Shown one piece after another: positions 1 through 4,839 of a stretch of DNA of 5,233 nucleotides. The notes beneath the pieces are model-generated. The model made no database searches and was not told the DNA's origin. It saw nothing but the letters and a program-made list of their open reading frames with translations. A program made the translations under genes and the position numbers. Origin of the DNA: Bryobacterales bacterium (GTDB taxonomy: Bacteria > Acidobacteriota > Terriglobia > Bryobacterales > Bryobacteraceae). Within the stretch, counting starts at the first letter, position 1. Each line of letters starts with the position of its first letter. Where the stretch lies: positions 13,972 to 19,204 of the forward strand of contig PLGA01000513.1 in assembly GCA_003139735.1 (NCBI GenBank). The letters run 5' to 3'.

Positions 1-785
1 ACATCGGCCAAAAGCTCGACCACCCCGGCGTCATGAAGGTGCTGGCGGAGAGCGACGGGCGCCAGGTCTACATGGTGATGGAGTGGGTGGAGGGCCAACT
101 GCTTCGCAAAGAGTTGGGCGCGGCCGGCAAGTTTCCGCCGGAACGCGCCATCAAGATTGCCGTGGCCGTGGCCGACACGCTCGACTACATTCACCGCAAC
201 GGCGTCGTGCACCGCGATCTGAAGCCGGAGAACATCATGATCGACGGCGAGGACCGCATCAAGCTGATCGATTTCGGAATCGCCGGCCAGGTGGGCGCCA
301 AGCGCTTGACCTTCGCCAAGCTCACCCAGGTGGCCGGCACTCCCGACTACATTTCCCCGGAGCAGGTCAAGGGAAAGCGCGGCGACGGGCGCAGCGATAT
401 CTATGCGCTGGGCGTGATGCTCTACGAGATGCTCACCGGAAAAACGCCCTTTCCCGGCAACAACCCGTTCGCCATCATGAACGAGCGTCTGCTCAACCAC
501 CCCATTCCGCCGCGCGAAGTGAACCCCGAGATTTCGCCCGAACTGCAGGAAGTGATTTATCGCGCACTGGAGCGCGAGCCTGAAAACCGCTATTCCACCG
601 CCAACGAATTCGCCTGGGACCTGGAGCACCTGGACCAGGTCGGCGTGACCGACCGCCTGGAGTTGCACGATTGGAAGCGCCGCCGCACGCCCTGGTTGAG
701 GCGGCTATTGTTCTATGTCAGCATGGCGCTGATCCCGATTGTGGTCTTTGGCCTGCTGCTGTGGGTCGCGAAGAAGGGTGGATAG
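1..785 (+). CDS. Ser/Thr protein kinase, PknB type, C-terminal membrane anchor (5' partial)
   Basis: Eukaryotic-like (Hanks-type) kinase that phosphorylates Ser/Thr of proteins with ATP, with its catalytic domain in the cytoplasm. The frame is open from the window edge (first full codon at 3), so the P-loop and the helix-C lysine/glutamate region lie upstream. Counting from the internal ATG at 33, visible parts are: hinge EWVEG (17-21); catalytic loop HRDLKPEN (60-67) with Asp62, Lys64 and Asn67; DFG (80-82); activation segment with GTPDYISPEQ (102-111); and SDIYALGVMLYEMLTG (121-136), whose Asp122 is the conserved helix-F Asp. All the essential residues in this part are intact, so an active kinase is expected. 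After a basic stretch (KRRRTPWLRR) a single hydrophobic segment (about 225-246) ends in KKGG. No periplasmic sensor domain follows, so it is anchored by its tail. The ATG at 33 is internal and not the true start. No substrate can be named. It converges on apaG. Confidence 0.95.
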   Translation, partial: IGQKLDHPGVMKVLAESDGRQVYMVMEWVEGQLLRKELGAAGKFPPERAIKIAVAVADTLDYIHRNGVVHRDLKPENIMIDGEDRIKLIDFGIAGQVGAKRLTFAKLTQVAGTPDYISPEQVKGKRGDGRSDIYALGVMLYEMLTGKTPFPGNNPFAIMNERLLNHPIPPREVNPEISPELQEVIYRALEREPENRYSTANEFAWDLEHLDQVGVTDRLELHDWKRRRTPWLRRLLFYVSMALIPIVVFGLLLWVAKKGG

Positions 786-854
786 CCGCGGAAGCGGTGC
801 AAGCATGTAATCGGTTCCTGTTCCTGACGCCCGCGTATTCTCGCAAAGAAAAAT

Positions 855-971
855 GGCCACAGATGAACACGGATGAACGCAGATAAGGAGAAGAAAACAT
901 CCCGTATAGGAAGAATCCGAAGCGGCTCCGTTCCGGCTCTTATCGGTGTTTATCCGCGTTCATCCGCGGCC
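855..971. repeat. 117-bp long-hairpin dispersed repeat, copy 1
   Basis: This is an imperfect inverted repeat. The left arm at 855-887 starts GGCCACAGATGAACACGG and ends GATAAG. The right arm at 939-971 starts CTTATCGGTG and ends GGCC. The arms match at 27 of 33 positions, and two of the six mismatches (arm positions 21 and 25) are G-U wobbles when the + strand is read as RNA. The 51-nt loop (888-938) contains AAGAAAACATCC and AATCCG, which recur in the loop of copy 2 at 2351-2465. Each arm has a 10-bp internal period (AGATGAACAC, GGATGAACGC, AGATAAG). The element fills most of the gap between the convergent kinase and apaG genes and could end transcription from both sides, though no U-tract follows either arm. 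From memory, repeats of this kind occur in several soil phyla, including Acidobacteriota. It has no coding content of its own. The rest of gap 786-989 shows nothing further. Confidence 0.88.
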
Positions 972-989
972 AAAACGCGCTTTCCTCGG

Positions 990-1418
990 TCATTGAATCG
1001 TGTACGGGGCCTTCAGCGCGAAGGGCGCAATCTCCACGTCGAACTGGCCGCCGTTCGGACCGGCCATCCGATAGGACCCCTGCATCGTGCCCGTGGCCGT
1101 CTTGAGGGGGCACCAGGACGAGTATTTGAACGATTCGCCCGGCGCCAGGAGCGGCTGCTGCCCCACCACGCCCGGGCCCTTCACTTCTTCGGAGCGCTCG
1201 AGCGCATCCGTAATAATCCAGTGCCGGCTGAGCAGTTGAACCGCCTCCGACCCCAGATTCGTGATGCGGACCGTGTATTCGAACACCCAGGCGCCTTCCA
1301 GCGACCGCGAGTTCTCGGGCGAATATCTCGACAGAACCTCGACGCGGATATTGTTGGTAACGGCGTCGGAAACCGGAGCGAGTTCCGGGTGCAGGCTAGG
1401 CATACTCCCCGATTCCAT
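990..1418 (-). CDS. apaG: ApaG family protein (DUF525)
   Basis: Small cytosolic protein with an immunoglobulin-like beta-sandwich fold, 142 aa against about 125 aa for the Escherichia coli protein. In enterobacteria apaG is linked to apaH and to cobalt/magnesium phenotypes, but its biochemical activity is not settled. Family hallmarks run the length of the protein: FEYTVRITNLG (46-56), VQLLSRHWIITD (60-71), EVKGPGVVGQQPLLAPGE (78-95), GTMQGSY (110-116) and a terminal IAPFALKAP. The N-terminal 20 residues are not conserved. Met6 (codon at 1401-1403) is an alternative start, since neither ATG has a well-placed Shine-Dalgarno. It lies 38 bp downstream of hemQ on the same strand and is probably cotranscribed with it. 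The stop is TGA at 990-992. The family call is firm; the start and the function are less so. Confidence 0.95.
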   Translation of the reverse strand: MESGSMPSLHPELAPVSDAVTNNIRVEVLSRYSPENSRSLEGAWVFEYTVRITNLGSEAVQLLSRHWIITDALERSEEVKGPGVVGQQPLLAPGESFKYSSWCPLKTATGTMQGSYRMAGPNGGQFDVEIAPFALKAPYTIQ

Positions 1419-1456
1419 GATAGCAAGCGGACCGGCCCGGGCGGTCCGCCGCGTCC

Positions 1457-2293
1457 TTACCCCAGAAGCGCCGGCAGTTCCGCCGCCGGCGCCCGCAGGC
1501 CTACGTAAAACGCGCCGAACAGCGCGTAGACGGCGCTCACTTCATCGAAGCGCATTTCGTAGATCAGCTTCTTAAAGACCAGCGGGTCCTCGGCGAAAAG
1601 GTCCACGCCCCACTCCCAATCGTCGAAACCGATGGATCCGGTGATGATCTGCCGCACCTCGCCCGCGTAGCGGCGGCCGATCATGCCGTGCTCGTGCATC
1701 AGGCGCTGGCGGCTGGCCATGGGCTCGCGGTACCAGTTGGCCGATTCGCCTCGCCGCCGGTCCATGGGATAAAAGCAGAGGTACTTCGCCGCCGGAATCT
1801 CCGGCCATAAGCGCGGCGCCATGGCTTGCCTCTGGCGGGCCAGCACGCTCTCGATCTCGCGGTTCCACTCCTCCGAATGCGGCTCCACGCCGCGGGCGGC
1901 CAGCGCGCCGTAAATCTTCGCGGTGGATTCGTACAAGCCCAGCTCGATCACCGAAAGGTAGGACGCCGCCGGCTCCAGAAAATCCGATAACCGCAAACGC
2001 GCGATTTCGAGCTCGGTCCGGTTCAGTTCCTCGAAGCTGCGCCGCAAGTGCACCAACATGAGGTCGCCCTTATGGCCGAGCAGCGAGTAGAGAGCGCTCT
2101 GGCGGCCATCCGCCGGGCGCTCCATCGCCCCCAGCGCCGCCGCGGCTTCCTCCAGGATTCCGGAACGCTCTTCGGCGGGCAGCGCGCGCCAGGCGGCCCG
2201 GCGGAAGCGCATCATCTGGTGCAGCACGCTGGCGCCTTCCACGGTCAGCGGGACGGGGGGCAGCGCGGTTTCAGCGGGCGTCTCGGACATCAT
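1457..2293 (-). CDS. hemQ: Coproheme decarboxylase (HemQ/ChdC), chlorite dismutase family
   Basis: Last enzyme of the coproporphyrin-dependent heme pathway. It oxidatively decarboxylates two propionates of iron-coproporphyrin III to vinyl groups, giving protoheme, with peroxide as oxidant; it is cytosolic. At 278 aa it has the usual length of about 250 plus a short N-terminal tail. The C-terminal half is diagnostic: KYLCFYPMDRRR (170-181), HEHGMIGRRYAGEVRQIITG (200-219) and FDDWEWGVDLFAEDP (223-237), then KKLIYEMRFDEVSAVYALFG. By spacing from Staphylococcus aureus HemQ numbering (recalled), Tyr175 is the catalytic tyrosine, His202 the proximal heme ligand, Arg161 a propionate contact, and Gln215 sits where true chlorite dismutases have the distal arginine. 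This supports decarboxylase over chlorite dismutase. The position equivalent to Lys149 is Arg179. The start is one of two tandem ATGs (2293 or 2290); a TATAAT box lies 8 nt upstream. apaG follows after 38 bp. Confidence 0.96.
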   Translation of the reverse strand: MMSETPAETALPPVPLTVEGASVLHQMMRFRRAAWRALPAEERSGILEEAAAALGAMERPADGRQSALYSLLGHKGDLMLVHLRRSFEELNRTELEIARLRLSDFLEPAASYLSVIELGLYESTAKIYGALAARGVEPHSEEWNREIESVLARQRQAMAPRLWPEIPAAKYLCFYPMDRRRGESANWYREPMASRQRLMHEHGMIGRRYAGEVRQIITGSIGFDDWEWGVDLFAEDPLVFKKLIYEMRFDEVSAVYALFGAFYVGLRAPAAELPALLG

Positions 2294-2301
2294 AGACCAC
2301 C

Positions 2302-2307
2302 ATTATA
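2302..2307 (-). promoter_or_regulatory. Putative -10 box of hemQ, leaderless type
   Basis: On the minus strand a perfect TATAAT ends 8 nt before the ATG at 2293, so transcription would begin at or within 1-5 nt of the tandem ATGs. No recognisable -35 lies 16-18 nt upstream (the sequence there is GCCGCC). The flanking 10-mer CATTATAATG is itself palindromic, so the same box reads on both strands. A short GGTGGT just before the ATG is a poor Shine-Dalgarno candidate. No transcript evidence is available. Confidence 0.45.
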
Positions 2308-2350
2308 ATGAGGTCCGCGGGGCTGGCGGCGCGAACCGAGCTAAGGAAAT

Positions 2351-2465
2351 GGCCAGCAGATGAACACGGATAAACACAGATAAGCAAGAAAAGACATCCT
2401 GCCTATGAAAAATCCGGAGTCTTCTTCCGACTCTTATCCGTGTTCATCCGTGTTCATCTGTGGCC
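2351..2465. repeat. 115-bp long-hairpin dispersed repeat, copy 2
   Basis: Same family and orientation as the element at 855-971, and better preserved. The left arm is 2351-2384 (GGCCAGCAGATGAACACGG to GATAAG). The right arm is 2433-2465 (CTTATCCGTGTTCATCCG to GTGGCC). The arms agree at 31 of 33 positions once one extra G in the left arm (GGCCAGC for GGCCAC) is set aside. The 48-nt loop keeps AAGAAAAG, ACATCC, AATCCG and TTCCG from copy 1. It also holds a small inner hairpin, GAGTC (2417-2421) with GACTC (2429-2433). AAAT flanks both ends (2347-2350, 2466-2469). The element lies in the 197-bp gap between the coiled-coil gene and hemQ, upstream of the hemQ TATAAT box. It could separate the two transcription units or insulate the promoter; this is inference. 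Confidence 0.9.
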
Positions 2466-2477
2466 AAATGTGTTTTC

Positions 2478-2499
2478 GCGCCCTGCCCCTTCAGGGCGC
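2478..2499 (-). terminator. GC-rich hairpin at the end of the coiled-coil gene
   Basis: A perfect 8-bp stem, GCGCCCTG (2478-2485) with CAGGGCGC (2492-2499), closes a 6-nt loop and spans the TGA stop at 2491-2493. Read on the minus strand it is followed by GAAAACACA and not by a T-run, so it is not a canonical intrinsic terminator. It may act as a weak or factor-assisted terminator or protect the mRNA 3' end. Confidence 0.35.
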
Positions 2500-3018
2500 C
2501 TTCACGGACAACCCGGTCTCAACGGAAAGCTGCCGGGAACGCGGGATGTCGGCGATGCTGACCACGCTCTTGTCGAAGATCGTCATGTCCTGCACCAGCC
2601 GGTCCACATCCGCGCCCGCCTCCATGACGATCTCGTGCTCGATCCAATCCGAAAGCGGGATCCCGCGGAAGTACATGCGCTCCTGCAGCACCAGGCTCTT
2701 GCGGTTGCGCGTCAGCAAGCGGTCTTCGCGGGCGTAGTGCCTCTGTTCCACGCGGAGTTCGCCCAGGAAGGTCTCGAGCGCCTGCCGCCGCGCGGTCTCC
2801 TCGGCGGCCCGCATGGCGCTCTGAAGGGTCGATTCCAGCCCCGCTTTCTCGGCCTTCAACTCTCCATGCCGTTCCGCCAGTCCCTCGCGCTGGCTGGCCA
2901 GGCGCTCGCGCTCCTCAGCCAGTTTGACCTCCATGCGCGACTGCATGACGAACCACGCCAGCACGGCGGAAGCTACCGCCGAAAGGCCGGGCACAAGGAT
3001 CCAGACAAGGGGGTCCAT
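2491..3018 (-). CDS. Membrane-anchored coiled-coil protein, unknown function
   Basis: I do not recognise the family. The 175-aa product has an N-terminal hydrophobic segment (about 4-25, PLVWILVPGLSAVASAVLAW). A long Glu/Arg/Lys/Ala-rich stretch (about 28-90) with heptad-like spacing of Leu/Ala predicts a coiled coil. A more globular C-terminal part (about 91-160) contains LQERMYFRGIPLSDWIEHEI. No cleavage motif follows the hydrophobic stretch, so it is more likely an anchor than a signal peptide; with the basic residues after it, most of the protein should be cytoplasmic. The layout resembles YhcB-like or scaffold proteins, but the sequence does not justify that name. It is separated by 95 bp from the methyltransferase upstream and by the repeat at 2351-2465 from hemQ downstream, so it may be monocistronic. 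The start at 3018 has no good Shine-Dalgarno but has TACCAT 7 nt upstream. The coding call is supported by the consistent domain layout. Confidence 0.82.
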   Translation of the reverse strand: MDPLVWILVPGLSAVASAVLAWFVMQSRMEVKLAEERERLASQREGLAERHGELKAEKAGLESTLQSAMRAAEETARRQALETFLGELRVEQRHYAREDRLLTRNRKSLVLQERMYFRGIPLSDWIEHEIVMEAGADVDRLVQDMTIFDKSVVSIADIPRSRQLSVETGLSVKAP

Positions 3019-3025
3019 GCGTTCG

Positions 3026-3031
3026 ATGGTA
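3026..3031 (-). promoter_or_regulatory. Possible -10 box of the coiled-coil gene
   Basis: On the minus strand TACCAT (a TANNNT match) ends 7 nt before the ATG at 3018, the same geometry as the stronger boxes before hemQ and the secreted-protein gene. No -35 is evident at normal spacing. The match is degenerate and could be chance. The remaining gap 3032-3113 shows only short direct repeats (CAACGGG twice). Confidence 0.25.
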
Positions 3032-3113
3032 CCTGCGAATCCGGGTTAAACGCCAGATATCAAAGGTGAACAACGGGTTGTAACCAACGGGAGCGGGGCC
3101 GCCGTCAGCCGCG

Positions 3114-3764
3114 CTACGGCTTCCTCGCCGCAATCAGCGATTTGGTGATTCCGCAGAAGCGCTCGCGGATCAGCCGCGCGCCGGGAAACAGCCTGCGCAT
3201 CTCGCCCGGTCCCAGAAGCCGTATATCGCTCAGAAAATGGTGGATATAGAACCGCCGGCGGTCGGGCGTCACGCGCGACAGCCAATTCCAGAAATTGCAC
3301 CGCGGAACGATAACGCGCTGCCACCGCTTCGGCAGCCAGTGAATGAACGGCGTCAGCAAGTGTTGCTCCACCGGAAACCAGCGGTTCGGCGTCTGGATCC
3401 AGTAGCCCCGTCCCACCCGCGCCGCTTCCCGTGCAAAACTCTCCTGGCTGGCCCGCCCGCCCACGTGCTCGATGGCCGAGTTGCTGAACACCACGTCGAA
3501 CGTCCCGTCGCGAAACGGCAGCCGCCGGCCGTCCCCCGCGACCCGCAACTCCGCCCCCGCCGGCTTCTCGATGGATTGCGGCAGGTTGAGCAGCACCACG
3601 CGCGGCGGAACCTCCATCAGCCCCCAGCACTCCGGCGTGCCCCCGATATCGAGCACCAGCGCGCTCGCGCCAATGCCCATCTCGCGCGCGAAACGCCGCA
3701 TGCGCCGGCGGCGGAAACGCACGGAAAGCGCGCCGATCGCCGCAACCGTATCAGGGCTTGCCAT
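3114..3764 (-). CDS. Class I SAM-dependent methyltransferase (Methyltransf_11-like)
   Basis: Cytosolic methyltransferase of 216 aa using S-adenosylmethionine; the substrate is unknown. A basic N-terminal helix (FRRRRMRRF, 17-25) precedes the Rossmann fold. Motif I is VLDIGGTPECWG (37-48), a GGT variant of the usual GxGxG. The second-strand end is LLNLP (58-62), with Asn where an acidic ribose contact is common. AGDGRRLPF (76-84) carries the adenine-contacting Asp78. FDVVFSNSAIEHVG (89-102) is the typical post-motif. PNRWFPVEQH (126-135) and RERFCGITKSLIA (200-212) are, from memory, found in a subgroup near cell-surface or polysaccharide genes, but no such genes are seen here. The ATG at 3764 overlaps the last 14 bp of the upstream secreted-protein gene, which favours translational coupling. 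The stop is TAG at 3114-3116. Confidence 0.92.
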   Translation of the reverse strand: MASPDTVAAIGALSVRFRRRRMRRFAREMGIGASALVLDIGGTPECWGLMEVPPRVVLLNLPQSIEKPAGAELRVAGDGRRLPFRDGTFDVVFSNSAIEHVGGRASQESFAREAARVGRGYWIQTPNRWFPVEQHLLTPFIHWLPKRWQRVIVPRCNFWNWLSRVTPDRRRFYIHHFLSDIRLLGPGEMRRLFPGARLIRERFCGITKSLIAARKP

Positions 3765-4572
3765 CGCCGCCGAAATCGATCGCCGAATCCACCGCGAATT
3801 TGCGGTAGTCGCGGAACTCCACCAGGTTCTTCATGAGCATGGGACCAAGGTTCCGGCTTCGCCCGGTTTCCCCGGACCGCTCCGGCTGATACAACATGTC
3901 GGTTTCCGCGCCCGACGGCAGCAGAAACTGGCGCCCGCTCACATCCGCATACCCGTAATCGACCGAGGTGGACGACTCCCGGATCGCAAAACCCGCCGGG
4001 ATATCGTCCGCTTTCGTGGTCAGGCGCCACACCATGCCGGTATCCTCGGCGATCTCCAGTTCGCCGTGAAATCCCACCACCGCTCTCCGCATGTCCGCGC
4101 CCGCTCCATAGGCCAGTACGTAACGGGATTTCGCGCGCGGCACGCGGTACGAATAGACCGCAACCTTGGCCTGGCGCAGCGCCGCCGATTTTTCCCAATG
4201 AAACGCGGCGGCCGATTCGGGTTCGAAGATCCAGCGCAAGGTGCTGCCGAACTCGCCTTCGAAAATCGCTCCGCCCACCGACGTCAGATTCAGATCCGAG
4301 GTCTTGTTCCCGGCCACAACCACCTTATAGTTCTCCCTCTTGCCGGCATACGTGAGTTGCAAGGTCAGCACGTCGAGGTTCTGCTGCGCGTGCGAATCGT
4401 TCGAAGTCCGGTGGATTACCTCCGTGCACACGAAATCCGGCAAAAAATCCGAATATCCGAGGGCCGTCGCGCGAACCTGTTCCAGGAAACGAGCCTGCTC
4501 CGCCGCCGTGGGATCCGCCGCCGATGCCATGGCCGCCAAGCCGAGCGCCGCAATCGCAATGCGGATCATCAC
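3751..4572 (-). CDS. Secreted protein of unknown function, signal peptide
   Basis: This is a 273-aa protein read from a GTG at 4572, or from the adjacent ATG at 4569, which is the likelier start. The N-terminus is a clear signal peptide: Arg4, a hydrophobic core (about 5-15) and an ASA-AD cleavage site after residue 18, so export to the periplasm or beyond is expected. There is no lipobox; the only cysteine is Cys49, in FLPDFVCTEVIHR. The mature part is rich in alternating beta-strand patterns (LTLQLTYAGKRENYKVVV, GMVWRLTTKADD, STSVDYGYADVSG), suggesting an open beta-sheet resembling LolA/LppX-type folds. That resemblance is a guess. From memory, proteins with the FVCTEVIHR and FRDYRKF elements are typical of acidobacteria and uncharacterised. 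The end (TGA 3751-3753) overlaps the methyltransferase start by 14 bp. A TATAGT box lies 4 nt before the GTG. It diverges from hppA. Confidence 0.88.
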   Translation of the reverse strand: MMIRIAIAALGLAAMASAADPTAAEQARFLEQVRATALGYSDFLPDFVCTEVIHRTSNDSHAQQNLDVLTLQLTYAGKRENYKVVVAGNKTSDLNLTSVGGAIFEGEFGSTLRWIFEPESAAAFHWEKSAALRQAKVAVYSYRVPRAKSRYVLAYGAGADMRRAVVGFHGELEIAEDTGMVWRLTTKADDIPAGFAIRESSTSVDYGYADVSGRQFLLPSGAETDMLYQPERSGETGRSRNLGPMLMKNLVEFRDYRKFAVDSAIDFGGDGKP

Positions 4573-4576
4573 TTAC

Positions 4577-4582
4577 ACTATA
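4577..4582 (-). promoter_or_regulatory. Putative -10 box of the secreted-protein gene, leaderless type
   Basis: On the minus strand TATAGT ends 4 nt before the GTG at 4572 and 7 nt before the ATG at 4569. A start site about 7 nt downstream of the box falls on or next to the ATG, favouring a leaderless message beginning with ATG. No -35 is visible at 16-18 nt and no Shine-Dalgarno precedes either codon. Confidence 0.4.
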
Positions 4583-4614
4583 GCGGACCCTTGCTTCCCC
4601 ATTTACGAACGCAT

Positions 4615-4709
4615 ACGGGATCTAAGCCCGTAGGGCGACAGAGAATAGCCCATGGCGTGAGCCATGGGAAAGACGCGTGCCCGCCCCGGAGGGGCGAAAG
4701 ATCCCCCGT
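4615..4709. repeat. Three-hairpin, cloverleaf-like REP-type element
   Basis: Three hairpins lie in series: GCCC-GTA-GGGC (4626-4636); CCCATGGC-GTGA-GCCATGGG (4649-4668), a perfect 8-bp stem on a GNRA-type loop; and CGCCCC-GGA-GGGGCG (4682-4696). They are enclosed by a closing stem, GGGATCT (4617-4623) with AGATCCC (4699-4705), extendable by ACG/CGT (4615-4617 with 4707-4709) if two bases bulge. The linker GACAGAGAATAG between the first two hairpins, followed by a palindrome, matches my memory of repeats dispersed in Acidobacteriota, Planctomycetes and Verrucomicrobia genomes and associated with REP/RAYT-type transposases; this cannot be verified here. It lies directly upstream of the hppA promoter and downstream (in the + sense) of the divergent secreted-protein gene. 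It is not a tRNA: there is no T-arm consensus and no CCA end. Confidence 0.75.
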
Positions 4710-4739
4710 TTGAAATCCGACCATCATATCTCTTATACT
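4710..4739 (+). promoter_or_regulatory. Sigma-70-type promoter of hppA
   Basis: TTGAAA (4710-4715, 5/6 to TTGACA) is followed after 18 nt by TATACT (4734-4739, 5/6 to TATAAT). The predicted start near 4746 gives a leader of about 94 nt before the hppA ATG. It is the best-formed promoter in the window. Confidence 0.6.
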
Positions 4740-4755
4740 GAGGTTTAGACGCCCC

Positions 4756-4808
4756 CTCCGAGTGTACTAGTCGCTGTGCCGGAATCCTTGCACGGACCGG
4801 GCTCGGAG
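4756..4808 (+). other. Structured 5' leader of hppA
   Basis: An outer 7-bp stem, CTCCGAG (4756-4762) with CTCGGAG (4802-4808), encloses an inner 6-bp stem, CTGTGC (4774-4779) with GCACGG (4790-4795), which has one G-U pair and a 10-nt loop. It lies 12 nt before the Shine-Dalgarno, which stays unpaired in this fold. I do not recognise a known riboswitch class. It could affect mRNA stability or translation. Confidence 0.35.
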
Positions 4809-4820
4809 CGACCGGATTTC

Positions 4821-4829
4821 AGAGGAGGT
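4821..4829 (+). promoter_or_regulatory. Strong Shine-Dalgarno of hppA
   Basis: AGAGGAGGT contains a full AGGAGG (4823-4828), 11 nt before the ATG at 4840. This fixes the start of hppA despite its unusual N-terminal extension. No other gene in the window has such a site. Confidence 0.8.
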
Positions 4830-4839
4830 TCTTTCGTTC

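Noticed and set aside
786..797. Terminator of the kinase gene (CCGC-GGAA-GCGG)
   Set aside because: The stem is only 4 bp and no T-run follows.
873..1508. 211-codon open frame on the + strand
   Set aside because: It starts inside the hairpin repeat and runs antisense to apaG, whose family motifs are unambiguous. The composition is Arg/Pro/Gly-rich.
2304..2309. A + strand promoter at the palindromic TATAAT upstream of hemQ
   Set aside because: No + strand gene follows and there is no -35; the second reading is a by-product of the palindrome.
855..2465. CRISPR-like repeat pair
   Set aside because: There are only two units 1.4 kb apart, each a long hairpin and separated by genes; no short repeat-spacer array and no cas gene.
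4615..4709. tRNA or tmRNA gene suggested by the cloverleaf-like fold
   Set aside because: The stem lengths do not fit, and no T-arm GGTTCRA consensus, anticodon-arm geometry or CCA end is present.
3472..4713. 413-codon open frame on the + strand, longer than any complete gene here
   Set aside because: It is antisense to the secreted-protein and methyltransferase genes, both of which have clear motifs or a signal peptide. Its translation is Arg/Pro/His-rich with no recognisable domain, as expected of a GC-rich shadow frame.
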